A stretch of DNA of 64,000 bases, taken from assembly GCF_024582835.1 (NCBI RefSeq), contig NZ_CP102097.1:1054001-1118000 (forward strand), in the 5' to 3' direction. The stretch is from Vibrio japonicus. Lineage in GTDB: Bacteria; Pseudomonadota; Gammaproteobacteria; Enterobacterales; Vibrionaceae. A program made the translations under genes and the position numbers. Below, piece by piece: positions 8,370-16,910 of this stretch (within the stretch, counting starts at the first letter, position 1; every line of letters starts with the position of its first letter). The notes beneath the pieces are model-generated. The model was given only the letters and a program-made list of their open reading frames with translations. It was not told the origin of the DNA and did not search any database.

Positions 8370-8489
8370 AGCGTTCAAGAGGGACAGTCAACGCGTGGCG
8401 AGTTTGGTTTAAATCTTGGCATCTGTGTTTACGGCGGTAAATTGAAGTTTGGTGGTAGCGCGTTGCTGCCCCTTAACGCGGCGTTAGCT
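8364..8489 (+). repeat. attC site 13
   Basis: 126 bp attC of the GGGACAGTCAACGCGTGGCG type. Confidence 0.93.
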
Positions 8490-8599
8490 TACTCTCTAAA
8501 AATCAGAATCTTATAGCAAGTGTCTAGCTCCGAACTAAACCGAAATATCGTGCTCTGGCAATGTTTTGTCTAGTACTCGTCTTGCTCCTATCTAAGCTA

Positions 8600-8613
8600 T
8601 ATCGGTTATCGGT
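8600..8613 (+). repeat. Heptamer repeat (TATCGGT)2
   Basis: Two copies of TATCGGT, 110 bp from the cassette start; the duplicate cassette near 27.8 kb has three. Confidence 0.85.
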
Positions 8614-8810
8614 TTGATATTAAGGCGGTGCAAATTCAAGCATCGCCTCGCTAGGTGTAAGTGACAAAGTCGTCGTGTGAAATCAAGCAATTCAAATGTC
8701 AGCTTTTGTGTGTGAAGTTCCGTGAGTCTCCACGCTCGGCGGTTTTGGTTTAGTTCAAGGTAATTCAAAGCTCAAACCTGTAAATTCGGCTCAGTTGTCT
8801 GTCTTAAGCT

Positions 8811-8841
8811 CCTACTTCATAGTGTAGTAGGTCAGTTTTTT
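8811..8841 (+). terminator. Terminator-like hairpin in cassette X3
   Basis: CCTACT (8811-8816) pairs with AGTAGG (8826-8831), followed by a run of six T at 8836-8841. A short six-pair stem, so only a candidate rho-independent terminator. Confidence 0.4.
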
Positions 8842-8869
8842 GATATACAATGGCTTGCATTAAATAAGC

Positions 8870-8994
8870 TAACAAGGCGTTCAAGAGGGACAGTCAACGC
8901 GTGGCGAGTTTGGCTCAAATCTTGGAATAGGTGTTTACGGCGGCAAATTGAAGTTTAGTGGCAGTGCGTTGCTGCCCCTTAACGCGGCGTTATG
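8870..8994 (+). repeat. attC site 14
   Basis: 125 bp attC; the attC at 27432-27557 is the same sequence reversed. Confidence 0.93.
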
Positions 8995-9014
8995 TGCTTT
9001 TGAGGAAAATTGAC

Positions 9015-9510
9015 ATGGAAGTAGTAGAAGCGAGTCCAGATTTAGCTCCAATATTAGCGAGTTACGCGAAAGAATGTTTGGAGTCGGGTATCCCTTAAGT
9101 ATTTCGGCGTTGATCAAGATCCTGAAGCTTATTTATCAGGTTTGGCTGAACGTTCTAAGGCAACTTCTGAATTACCAAACGGTTATTTACCCAGCACAAC
9201 TTATTATTGCGTATCTGGCTCTGAAATCTTAGGTGCTATTCGAATTCGTAAAGGTACTAATGCCAACGTAGAAAATGTCATTGGGCATGTTGGCTACGAA
9301 ACTAGACCGCCAGCTCGTGGTAAAGGTGTAGCCTCATTTCTCCTCGCTTGGGTGCGAGACCATGTTGTCACTGACTCAGTTATTGTTACTTGTTCAATTG
9401 ACAATCCTGCATCCCAAAAGGTTATCGAAAACTGCGGCGGTGAGTATCTTGGTAACTACACAAGTGAAAACGAGGGCACTGTAAGGCGCTACCGTTTAGC
9501 ACGCACATAA
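9015..9510 (+). pseudogene. GNAT acetyltransferase, frameshifted
   Basis: ATG at 9015 with TGAGGAAA upstream opens a frame MEVVEASPDLAPILASYAKEC that stops at a TAA near 9097. The rest of the GNAT protein continues in the +1 frame (LKYFGVDQDPEAYL..., with the acetyl-CoA motif RPPARGKGVASFLL) to 9510. Removing one C from the CCC at about 9092-9094 restores one frame of about 165 residues. It is therefore a one-base insertion: a recent mutation, phase switching or a sequencing error. The stop TAA is the start of the attC. Confidence 0.8.
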
Positions 9511-9633
9511 CAAAGCGTTCAAGAGGGATTCTCAACGCTTGGCAGTTTTGGCTCAAAGTTTAGCTTTTGTGATTATGGCACAATGGTTTAGGTAAGGTGG
9601 TGGCGTTGTTCACCCCTTAACGCGGCGTTAGGG
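9508..9633 (+). repeat. attC site 15
   Basis: 126 bp attC, GAGGGATTCTCAACGCTTGGCAG subtype; supplies the stop of the frameshifted GNAT gene. Confidence 0.92.
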
Positions 9634-9646
9634 CTCAGGAGTAAAT

Positions 9647-10432
9647 ATGGACAATTTAGGTAACTTCCCACCTCATTTTTGGAAGCAACTAGAGTGGATT
9701 GAAAAGGTAACTAATCCAGTTATTAACATAATTCCTCCTGCTTTAAGCCGGCAGCTTGAGCTGATAGATAAGCTGTTTCCTCCGGGCCTTTGTGATTTAT
9801 TAAATGATATTGAGAATCAGCAAGATCAACTTAAAGAGGCTATCATCGCGTTAGCTAATAATGGTTGGTTTGTAGGTTTGTCTTTGCCTCTACGAATTCA
9901 AAAGCAAGTGCTTAAGAAAATTTCAGAATATCCTGAGCAAGTCGATAGCATTTTGTGTGACTATTATGAATCAAACCTCGAAAGCATGGAGCAGACTCTA
10001 ATTACTGGACAACCAGACCGGAGTTCCGTCATAAGAGATATTTTCGCAGGGCATAAAGCTAAACTTTATTCATTAACAGTCCCTACAGCATTTGCTCAAG
10101 TAGACGGTATCTGTGTTTCAAGCGAGTTTCAGGGGCATTTATTCATGCGCCCCCGTGGTAGCGAGTTATCTCAGTTTGGCAAAAACATAATTGAAGCCGA
10201 TCTATGCGACTACCAAAAGTTACTGTTTAGTCCATTTATGATGAGCTTACCTATAGCATTCAACATGAAAGAACGTGAGAGTTCAGAAGTTAACAAATTA
10301 AACAGACATACTGTAATTCATGGTGAGTCAACAGATTACGGGAATAGGGTAAACTCATTAAAGTCGATAGTTTTACTGTGTTACGTGAGTGAAGCCCTAA
10401 CAAAGCATTTAAGAGTGATTCCCAACGCTTAG
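9647..10432 (+). CDS. Hypothetical protein with C-terminal HEPN-like RHxxxH motif
   Basis: Protein of 261 residues, ATG at 9647 with a strong AGGAG. No N-terminal family is recognised; it is soluble and helical. Near the C-terminus, NRHTVIHGESTDYGNRVNSL has an R-x4-H arrangement (R220, H225) with a polar residue after Arg, as in HEPN ribonuclease sites. The HG..DYG..NSLK pattern resembles C-termini of some abortive-infection proteins. The frame passes the usual TAA in the attC out of phase and ends at a TAG at 10430-10432, inside the attC. Confidence 0.7.
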   Translation: MDNLGNFPPHFWKQLEWIEKVTNPVINIIPPALSRQLELIDKLFPPGLCDLLNDIENQQDQLKEAIIALANNGWFVGLSLPLRIQKQVLKKISEYPEQVDSILCDYYESNLESMEQTLITGQPDRSSVIRDIFAGHKAKLYSLTVPTAFAQVDGICVSSEFQGHLFMRPRGSELSQFGKNIIEADLCDYQKLLFSPFMMSLPIAFNMKERESSEVNKLNRHTVIHGESTDYGNRVNSLKSIVLLCYVSEALTKHLRVIPNA

Positions 10433-10523
10433 CATTTTTTATTCCATTGTTTGGTTTTGTGTTTACGGTGGTATGGTTAGGTTTTCGTGGTAGCGTTGCT
10501 CACACCTTAATGCGGCGTTAGGC
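10398..10523 (+). repeat. attC site 16 (contains the end of an ORF)
   Basis: 126 bp attC. Its inner motif reads AACGCTTAGCATTT where other sites have CTTGGCATTT; that base change makes the stop codon of the upstream gene. Confidence 0.9.
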
Positions 10524-10948
10524 GCAGTAAGAAATTCTTGGTTCAAATCTCTAATTTCTCTTTAGCTATTTGTTACAGTATTTCGGCAATTTGGCCTTAT
10601 CTACCCAAGTTCTTGAATCACTTAACCGGTAAAACATGCCAAGTTTCGCGGGCTGCCTCATTCGGTTTCTGGTCGGTTTGTTGTTAGTTTTTAGGGCTCA
10701 AATCGCTTCAATTTCATTTGTCTTCGAAATGCGTTTATCGGCTGAAACGTCGCTCTGAGAGGTTGTCTTTCCAAATCCCATTTTTATGTGCTGAAAAGCC
10801 AATTTCTTTGATGTTTTGGTTGCAGTGGGTTTCAGAGGCTTAGCCGCTTTAGCATTTGGGGGTTAATCAAATTCAGCGGGTTACGTGTATTTCTTTTTCC
10901 CAGAAGGTGGTTTTCTAAATCTAATTTAAACTATTTGCGTGAAGCGCC
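10524..10948 (+). other. ORF-less cassette, family Z (copy Z1)
   Basis: No credible gene. It contains a block at about 10628-10663 (GGTAAAACATGCCAAG, then TTCGCGGGCTGCCTCATT) that recurs at about 19566, 29187 (reversed) and 30969. The start TTAGGCGC is complementary to the end GCGCCTAA, so the cassette is whole. Confidence 0.68.
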
Positions 10949-11073
10949 TAACAAAGCATTTAAGAGTGACTCACAACGCTTGGCGATCTCAGTTTAAACT
11001 TGGCTTTAGTGTTTAAGGTGCAATGGTTAAGGTTAGGTGTTTAGCGTTGTTCGCACCTTAATGCGGCGTTAGT
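10949..11073 (+). repeat. attC site 17
   Basis: 125 bp attC, GTGACTCACAACGCTTGGCG subtype, closing cassette Z1. Confidence 0.91.
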
Positions 11074-11111
11074 TTTTATATATTTCGGTGGCCAATAACA
11101 AGGAGTTTTAA

Positions 11112-11819
11112 ATGGCGAAGTTTTTGAATACAAGTGCGACAAACTATTACTTAGAGGAGCTTATAAAGAGTGCTTCTGAGCGTTTAGTATTAATCAGCCC
11201 ATTCTTAAAACTAAATGATCGTATAAAAGAGTTATTAGAAGACAAAAATAGGTTAAAAATCGATGTAAGAATCGTCTATGGGAAAAGTGAACTACAACCA
11301 GAAGAAATTAACTGGCTAAAGGAACTCACTTATATTCGAACTAGTTTCTGCAAAAACTTGCACGCAAAGTGCTACCTAAATGAAGAATCTTGCATAATCA
11401 CAAGTTTGAATTTGTACGAATTTAGTCAAATCAATAACAATGAGATGAGTGTGACCTTTTCACGTGTTGATGATCCTGAACTTTACAAAGATGCGTATGA
11501 TGAAGCTCAAAGAATTATTAGGATTAGCGATGAAATTCGTATTTCTTTGGAAAAAATATCGCAAGGTGAGGCCTCTGATTTAAACGTAGGCACTGGTGCA
11601 AATGATACGAATCAGGAAAAGTTAACATCCTCTAAGTTGGCAAAAAAATTAGGCTTAAAAACAAACGACTTACTAAGTAAGCTAGCGGATTCTGGGTACC
11701 TTGAAGTGTCAGATGGTAAGCATAAGCTAACAGAAGCAGGTAAAGCCCAAGGTGGTGAATTTAAGTACAGCAAACGTTTTGGTGCTTATTTTTTATGGCC
11801 AGAAGAACTAAATATATAA
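11112..11819 (+). CDS. Phospholipase D-like nuclease with C-terminal winged-helix-like domain
   Basis: Protein of 235 residues. The PLD-like half (about 1-150) has one HKD-type motif, LHAKCYLNEESCIITSLNL (His84, Lys86, Ser98, Asn100), as in nucleases that dimerise to complete the active site. The last 70 residues (SSKLAKKLGLKTNDLLSKLADSGYL...) resemble a winged helix. DNA cleavage or repair, or defence, is plausible; none is proved. ATG at 11112 has AAGGAG upstream. Confidence 0.83.
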   Translation: MAKFLNTSATNYYLEELIKSASERLVLISPFLKLNDRIKELLEDKNRLKIDVRIVYGKSELQPEEINWLKELTYIRTSFCKNLHAKCYLNEESCIITSLNLYEFSQINNNEMSVTFSRVDDPELYKDAYDEAQRIIRISDEIRISLEKISQGEASDLNVGTGANDTNQEKLTSSKLAKKLGLKTNDLLSKLADSGYLEVSDGKHKLTEAGKAQGGEFKYSKRFGAYFLWPEELNI

Positions 11820-11821
11820 AC

Positions 11822-11946
11822 TAACAAAGCGTTCAAGAGGGACAGTCAACGCTTGGCGACTTTGGTTTAAATCTTGGCATTGGTGTTTACGGTGGTAAAT
11901 TAAAGTTTGGTGTTAGCGCGTTGCTGCCCCTTAACGCGGCGTTATG
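11822..11946 (+). repeat. attC site 18
   Basis: 125 bp attC of the GGGACAGTCAACGCTTGGCG type. Confidence 0.93.
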
Positions 11947-11961
11947 CTCTAGGAGGAAATT

Positions 11962-12312
11962 TTGCTCGATCTACTGAAGAAAGTAGTTCTAATTAACCTT
12001 ACTGCGGCGTTGATCGTAGTAGTCCTATCACAATTTGTTTCTTTCTTTGCTACGACAAAACTCGTCGATTTTCTTTTCTTTGTAGTTATCGTCATTTGGT
12101 TTTTGGCGAAGCTTATGTGGGAAGGTGGAGTTCATAGCAAAACAACACGTCTTGATGACCCTCGTACAGATAAAGTGTACAAAATGGTAGAAGGACATGA
12201 TTTTGATAAAGAGCAACAAGAACACTACCGAATGAACTATCAAATGGGTTTAGTGTTCTTCATTGCAGGTTTACCTGCTTTTATCACTTGTTTGGTTCTT
12301 CAATTTCTTTGA
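11962..12312 (+). CDS. Hypothetical membrane protein (116 aa)
   Basis: TTG start at 11962 with a perfect AGGAGG eight bases upstream. Two hydrophobic helices lie in residues 7-50 and another in 95-115, separated by a charged loop containing SKTTRLDDPRTDKVYKMVEG. Three-pass inner-membrane protein of unknown role. Confidence 0.75.
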   Translation: MLDLLKKVVLINLTAALIVVVLSQFVSFFATTKLVDFLFFVVIVIWFLAKLMWEGGVHSKTTRLDDPRTDKVYKMVEGHDFDKEQQEHYRMNYQMGLVFFIAGLPAFITCLVLQFL

Positions 12313-12321
12313 GCACGAGCA

Positions 12322-12446
12322 TAACAAAGCGTTCAAGAGGGACAGTCAACGCGTGGCGACTTTGGCTCAAATATTGGCATCAGTGTTTACGGCGGTAAAT
12401 TGGAGTTTTGCGGTAGCGCGCTGCTGCCCCTTAACGCGGCGTTATA
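12322..12446 (+). repeat. attC site 19
   Basis: 125 bp attC of the GGGACAGTCAACGCGTGGCG type. Confidence 0.93.
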
Positions 12447-12461
12447 CAAACGGAGAAAGTT

Positions 12462-13019
12462 GTGAGTCAGGAAGAATTAAATATTGAACATTTACCACTT
12501 CAAAATGAGTTAGTTAAGTCCGCCTGTATATCATTTTCCTCTGAGGACAATGTATTAGCAGCGGTTCTGTTGGGTTCACTTGCTGCTGGCAAAGGCGATC
12601 GAATATCTGATGCTGACATTCTCATTTTTACCCAAAATGGGTTCCACAAAATCGCGGACTCGTGCTTCTCCAATTTCGAAGCTAGTAAAGAAATCTTCTA
12701 CTGCCTTGAAGGTTTTCATAATGAAAATGCGTTCTTTAAAAAGTATATTTTCAACGATTTGACCAGCGCGGAGATTCACTGTTTAGACGTAAATGAGCCT
12801 TTCAATATATCTAAACCGTTTAAAGTTCTATTCGATAAATCTGGTATCGTAGTGTCGCGTCTAACCGATGAGCCGGCTCCAAAGCACGAGGACTTTCCAG
12901 CTTATACGAATGGCGACAAAGGTTTAATATGGGAGCTGTTCGACTGTATAAAATGGTTAAGCCGTGACAATAATGAATTGGCTAAAGCTCACCTTAAAAA
13001 GCTATCTGACAAGCTGTAA
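12462..13019 (+). CDS. Nucleotidyltransferase-fold protein (Pol beta superfamily)
   Basis: Protein of 185 residues with the Pol beta superfamily signature: LLGSLAAGKGDRISDADILIF (Gly38-Ser39, Asp50 and Asp52), the metal- and NTP-binding site seen in aminoglycoside nucleotidyltransferases and MNT antitoxins. No HEPN partner is encoded in the cassette, so either a resistance-type enzyme or another NMP transfer role is possible. GTG at 12462, GGAG ten bases upstream. Confidence 0.82.
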   Translation: MSQEELNIEHLPLQNELVKSACISFSSEDNVLAAVLLGSLAAGKGDRISDADILIFTQNGFHKIADSCFSNFEASKEIFYCLEGFHNENAFFKKYIFNDLTSAEIHCLDVNEPFNISKPFKVLFDKSGIVVSRLTDEPAPKHEDFPAYTNGDKGLIWELFDCIKWLSRDNNELAKAHLKKLSDKL

Positions 13020-13028
13020 CTGTTTGTA

Positions 13029-13153
13029 TAACAAGGCGTTCAAGAGGGACAGTCAACGCGTGGCGAATTTGGCTCAAATCTTGGTAATTGTGTTTACGGT
13101 GGTAAATTGAAGTTTGTTGGTATCGCGTTGCTGCCCCTTAACGCGGCGTTAGC
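13029..13153 (+). repeat. attC site 20
   Basis: 125 bp attC, common type. Confidence 0.93.
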
Positions 13154-13266
13154 ATTAAGGCGAAATATAGTAATTGTCTCTGTATGAATATGTTTAAATC
13201 TTTCGTACGATGTTTTGTTAAGGGTCTGGTAGAATATGAGGTTTGTTTAATAATCAAGGTGCTCTA

Positions 13267-13560
13267 ATGAAAAAGTTCATATTCTTCTTACTCCTATCCT
13301 CTTCGTTCAATTCTTTTGCTTCTACTAAAGAGTTCCCAACTCATGATTTACCTAATTTTATTTTTGATTGGGCGAAATATGCAGGTGAAAGGAAAGCTTG
13401 TTATGAGGGTTGGTTGTCTCCTTCCGTAGGTAAAGACTTTAAAAAAGCTTTTGATGAAGGTTGGTCTTCCATTGAAACAGAAGAGCAAGCTATCGACTTC
13501 CTGAATGTTGTAGAGTACTACAGTGAGGTAAGTGACTCTAGTAAGGCTTGTTTGCAATAA
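13267..13560 (+). CDS. Small secreted hypothetical protein
   Basis: 97 residues beginning MKKFIFFLLLSSSFNSFAS, a classical signal peptide with likely cleavage after SFA. The mature part of about 79 residues has two Cys (ERKACYEG and SKACLQ) that could form a disulfide in the periplasm. An upstream in-frame ATG-like codon at 13243 would put eight residues before the signal; the ATG at 13267 with AAGGTG upstream is preferred. Function unknown. Confidence 0.72.
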   Translation: MKKFIFFLLLSSSFNSFASTKEFPTHDLPNFIFDWAKYAGERKACYEGWLSPSVGKDFKKAFDEGWSSIETEEQAIDFLNVVEYYSEVSDSSKACLQ

Positions 13561-13579
13561 GTATCCGAAAATTTAATGC

Positions 13580-13704
13580 TAACAAGGCGTTCAAGAGGGA
13601 CAGTCAACGCGTGGCGAGTTTGGCTCAAGTCTTGGCATCGGTGTTTACGGTGGTAAATTGAAGTTTGGTGGTAGCGCGTTGCTGCCCCTTAACGCGGCGT
13701 TAGT
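13580..13704 (+). repeat. attC site 21
   Basis: 125 bp attC, common type. Confidence 0.93.
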
Positions 13705-14068
13705 TGTCAACGAGGAAAAATGTAGTCAAAGCAGAAAGTTTAGGGCTAATGTCCGTGTGTTTTTGGCTAGGTTTTCGTATTTCAATTTCTAGTTATCTGG
13801 ATTTGTGAAAATCGTGCTTTGGTTCCTTGTACGGTTTGAGTTTTCTGTTTCAGACGCTGATTAGCTTGTTGAAAGTCTGCTCTACTGCATTGTCGTTCAA
13901 AAAGGTTTGTTTGGTGTTCAAAGTCCGTTTTCTACGGCGTTGTAAATTCCAAGTGGTTTCAGTGACAGGCGCTTTGAAACTGCGCCTGATTTGAGTTTTC
14001 CAAAATACGCAAAAACAGTGTTGGCAAAGCGGTAATAAACCTCAATTCAAAGCCTTGGGTCTGGCAAC
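13705..14068 (+). other. ORF-less cassette, family Y1 (copy a)
   Basis: No gene seen. Related to 18257-18617 and 22717-23079. It contains a perfect hairpin, CAGGCGC (13966-13972) pairing with GCGCCTG (13982-13988), and the shared block GTCCGTTTTCTACGGCGTTG. The start TTAGTTG and the end CAACTAA are complementary. Confidence 0.7.
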
Positions 14069-14193
14069 TAACAAACTGTTCAAGAGGGATTCCCAACGCT
14101 TGGCGGTTTGATGCTAAATTTGGTAAAAGTGTTTACGGTGTAAATGCTTGAGTAAGGTGGTTAGCGTTGCTCACCCCTTAACAGGGCGTTAGA
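14069..14193 (+). repeat. attC site 22
   Basis: 125 bp attC starting TAACAAACTGTTCAAGAG, closing cassette Y1a. Confidence 0.91.
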
Positions 14194-14225
14194 ACACTTC
14201 GCGTTTTCTACTATAGGGAATAATT

Positions 14226-14579
14226 ATGAAAAATCTTGTTTTAGTAATCATTACATTATTGTCAGTGGGCAATGTTTACGCAAAAGAAATCAGCAACAAA
14301 GAAGAGCTATCTGCACTTAAGAATGAAGTGCGAATGCTTAGGAAAGAAATACAAAAGTTAGAGCTTATGATTGTTAAGCTATCCCATTCGATAGACGATA
14401 ACGCTTTACCTGGCAATCAACGAAATAGTTGGGGCTGCTACCTAGATGATATTAAAGCCGGTGGAGTTTATGGAACTGGGTTAACAGAAGCAGAGGCTAA
14501 AGGAAAAGCGTTAGAGAAATGTAATGCAAAAGGTGGTGTCTGTTTTACCAGTAGTTTGAGCTGCACTCAAAGTAAATAA
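14226..14579 (+). CDS. Exported coiled-coil protein with Cys-rich C-terminal domain
   Basis: 117 residues. A signal peptide (MKNLVLVIITLLSVGNVYA) precedes a short coiled coil (about 22-55, KNEVRMLRKEIQKLELMIVKL) and a compact domain with three Cys and the pattern WGCYLDDIKAGGVYGTGLTEAEAKGKALEKC. That pattern recalls small periplasmic domains that follow a coiled-coil spacer. Probably periplasmic; function unknown. ATG at 14226 with AGGGA upstream. Confidence 0.75.
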   Translation: MKNLVLVIITLLSVGNVYAKEISNKEELSALKNEVRMLRKEIQKLELMIVKLSHSIDDNALPGNQRNSWGCYLDDIKAGGVYGTGLTEAEAKGKALEKCNAKGGVCFTSSLSCTQSK

Positions 14580-14599
14580 TCTATATAAACCGGTCGTTC

Positions 14600-14724
14600 T
14601 AACAAGGCGTTTAAGAGGGACAGTCAACGCTTGGCGAGTTTGGCTCAAACTTTTGCGTCTGTGTTTTCGGCGGTAAATCTAAGCTTGGTGGTTGCGCGTT
14701 GCTGCCCCTTAACGCGGCGTTATG
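14600..14724 (+). repeat. attC site 23
   Basis: 125 bp attC, common type. Confidence 0.93.
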
Positions 14725-14739
14725 GCTTAGGAGATAAAA

Positions 14740-15075
14740 ATGGCATTTGTATTAGCAAATACAGCAACTAAAAATCAGGCGCTCTATGCATTTGAACCAA
14801 GTCTTTCATTAGAAAGTGTCGAGTTTAAGACTGTTCGTCTTGAACATGTACATTATGATCATGATGGTAATATATTGGTTGACTCGGATACCCTAAAGGA
14901 GTTTGAAGCTTTAGGCATTCCGGTATTCGAAAGGAAGTCATCTGCTAAACAGTTTTTGGTGGGTTTAAATTTGGTAGGTAAGGCAAAGTATGTTGGTGTG
15001 CGTTACAAGCGTGCTTTTGAGCATCAATATACAGATCTTGGCTTATTCTCAAGTTGGACGGAACTAAATCGCTAA
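14740..15075 (+). CDS. Hypothetical protein (111 aa)
   Basis: Soluble protein of no recognised family. ATG at 14740 with TAGGAGA upstream. It contains HVHYDHDGNILVDSDTLKEFEALGIPVFERKSSAKQFL, with no membrane segment or signal. The strong ribosome binding site and fit to the cassette make it a real gene. Confidence 0.68.
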   Translation: MAFVLANTATKNQALYAFEPSLSLESVEFKTVRLEHVHYDHDGNILVDSDTLKEFEALGIPVFERKSSAKQFLVGLNLVGKAKYVGVRYKRAFEHQYTDLGLFSSWTELNR

Positions 15076-15090
15076 ACGTGAGCTTCGCCA

Positions 15091-15214
15091 TAACAAAGCG
15101 TTTAAGACGGATTCCCAACGCTCGGCATTTTTGCTTCTACTTCAAATTTAGTGTTTACGGTACAATGCTTTAAGTGCAGTGGTAGCGTTGCTCACCACTT
15201 AACGCGGCGTTATA
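15091..15214 (+). repeat. attC site 24
   Basis: 124 bp attC, subtype TTTAAGACGGATTCCCAACGCTCGG. Confidence 0.92.
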
Positions 15215-15248
15215 AGCTTTCAAGATACTGTTGAATTTGGAGATAAAA

Positions 15249-15683
15249 GTGTTTGAAGTTCGTGAAGCCATAGATGAAGACTACGAGTTCCTATTTGAGC
15301 TAAAGAAGGTTGCCGAATACGAACCAGTAAAAGCCGTTTTTGGTTGGGATGAAAACGTACAAAAAGAAATTCATCGCAATGAGTGGAATGAAGCGAAGCC
15401 AACCATAATAGAAATTGAAGGGGCACCTGTTGGTAGTTACCTAGTTCAGGTCCATCCCGAGCACTTATATTTTGGTCGCTTTTTCTTATTGCCAGCCTGC
15501 CAAGGTAAAGGTATTGGTAGCCAAGTTTTGAAAACTGTAATTCAACTTGCTAACGAAAAATCACTGTCAATTCAGCTCTGTTATTTGCAAGGTAATCGAG
15601 TAGGGCAACTATATAAAAGGTTTGGCTTTGAGGTAACAAAGCAAGATGAACAGTTCGTGCATATGCTCAAGCCACGCTTATAA
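15249..15683 (+). CDS. GNAT family N-acetyltransferase
   Basis: 144 residues, closely related to the GNAT at 1500-1934 (shared DYEFLFELKK, EPV/INAVFGWDE-like and CYLQGNRVGQLY stretches). Acetyl-CoA motif CQGKGIGSQVL. A longer frame starts at 15231, but GTG at 15249 with GGAG eight bases upstream fits the paralogue. The stop is the TAA of the next attC. Substrate unknown. Confidence 0.82.
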   Translation: MFEVREAIDEDYEFLFELKKVAEYEPVKAVFGWDENVQKEIHRNEWNEAKPTIIEIEGAPVGSYLVQVHPEHLYFGRFFLLPACQGKGIGSQVLKTVIQLANEKSLSIQLCYLQGNRVGQLYKRFGFEVTKQDEQFVHMLKPRL

Positions 15684-15803
15684 CAAAGCGTTTAAGACGG
15701 ATTCACAACGCTTGGCATTTTCGGTCTAATTCAGCTTAAGTGTTTACGGTACAATGGTTTAGGTGGGGTGGTCGCGTTGTTCACCACTTAACGCGGCGTT
15801 ATG
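15681..15803 (+). repeat. attC site 25
   Basis: 123 bp attC, TTTAAGACGGATTCACAACGC subtype. Confidence 0.92.
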
Positions 15804-15883
15804 TAACATGCCTCCAGTTAAATATTTAATCGTTGTTTTTCTTTAAATTTATGAGTGGTTTTCATTAAGGTGTCTAAATTAAT

Positions 15884-16910
15884 CCTGATTACCACTAACT
15901 TTCAGTTACGTGGAGCGTCTATAATTAGAGTATCTGGATGGAGGATTGAGCATGGCAAAGAATCTCATTCAATTTCAAAAAGGTCTCTCAGTACATGAAT
16001 TTATGCGCCTGTATGGTACGGAAGAACAATGTTATCAGCGGCTGTTTAACATACGGTGGCCAAATGGATATATTTGTCCTAACTGCCACTCTACGCACCA
16101 TTGCCAACTCCAATCCCGCGCACTCTATCAATGTCACTCCTGCCATCAGCAGACGTCTATCACTTCCGGAACCCTGCTGTCGAATACAAAGCTTCCTTTA
16201 ACGGTCTGGTTTCTCGCCATTTACTTACTCACTCAAGCCAAAAACGGCGTGTCGGCGCTCGAACTCTCGCGGCACCTTGGGATTTCTTATAACGCGTCTT
16301 GGAGGCTTAAGCACAAACTGATGCAAGCCATGAAGGAAAATGATGATAAACAGCCGCTTGACTATATTATTCAGCTCGATGATGCGTATTGGGGCGGCAG
16401 AACAAAGGGACAGAAGCGAGGAAGAGGCTCACCAAAGAAAACACCGTTGGTCGCCGCGGTCGCCTTAAATGAAGATTACCATCCCGTTTATATGCGAATG
16501 AGTGTGGTGAAGCGCTTAGAGAAAGCGGAAATCACGAAGTGGGCCCGTAAGCATGTTGCGCCTAAAACCCTAGCGATATCAGACGGTTTGTCCTGTTTTG
16601 ACGGGCTTGTGAAAGCCGATATTTATCATGAGGTTGAAACGAAAAGTACCGCCGAAGATTTAGAGGAGTTGCAAGACAAGTACTTTCATTGGGTAGATAC
16701 CATGCTCAGTAACGTGAAGAACTCGCTACACGGGACTTATCATGCGCTGAGGAAGAAGCATTTACCCAGGTACTTGGCCGAATTTTGTTTTAGGTTTAAT
16801 CATCGATACCGCTTAGAGAAAATGGTGAGTGCTTTGCTCAGAGCGGCTGTTGAGGCTCCTCCGATGCCAGACAGGTTGCTTAGACTAGCTGAAAGTCGGT
16901 GGTAATCAGG
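15884..16910 (+). mobile_element. IS1595-family insertion sequence, copy 1
   Basis: 1027 bp element with imperfect terminal repeats: CCTGATTACCACTAACTTTCAG at the left and its counterpart with ACCGACTTTCAG at the right. One transposase gene. Left flank AAATTAAT and right flank AAAATGAT do not match, so there is no 8-bp target duplication. The cassette start on the left and the GNAT remnant on the right appear to come from different cassettes. Confidence 0.93.
15952..16905 (+). CDS. IS1595-family (ISXO2-like) transposase
   Basis: 317 residues. An N-terminal zinc ribbon (CPNCHSTHHC... CHSCHQ) is followed by an ISXO2-like catalytic domain with Asp in QLDDAYWGGRTKG and SDGLSCF, then the SNVKNSLHGTYHALRKKHL and EFCFRFNHRY motifs. 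ATG at 15952 has GGAGG spaced seven bases, better than the TTG six bases earlier. The protein is the same as in copies 2 and 3. It appears intact. Confidence 0.93.
   Translation: MAKNLIQFQKGLSVHEFMRLYGTEEQCYQRLFNIRWPNGYICPNCHSTHHCQLQSRALYQCHSCHQQTSITSGTLLSNTKLPLTVWFLAIYLLTQAKNGVSALELSRHLGISYNASWRLKHKLMQAMKENDDKQPLDYIIQLDDAYWGGRTKGQKRGRGSPKKTPLVAAVALNEDYHPVYMRMSVVKRLEKAEITKWARKHVAPKTLAISDGLSCFDGLVKADIYHEVETKSTAEDLEELQDKYFHWVDTMLSNVKNSLHGTYHALRKKHLPRYLAEFCFRFNHRYRLEKMVSALLRAAVEAPPMPDRLLRLAESRW

Larger units (their letters stand above)
8490..8869 (+). other. ORF-less cassette, family X (copy X3)
   Basis: No convincing gene. It has an inverted near-identical copy at 27558-27944 that differs in the number of 7-bp repeats (two here, three there). 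It contains a conserved block near 8696-8735 and a hairpin followed by six T near its end. Confidence 0.72.

Noticed and set aside
16101..16292. Alternative frames inside the IS1595 copies
   Set aside because: They are shadows of the transposase gene; they recur only because the element recurs.
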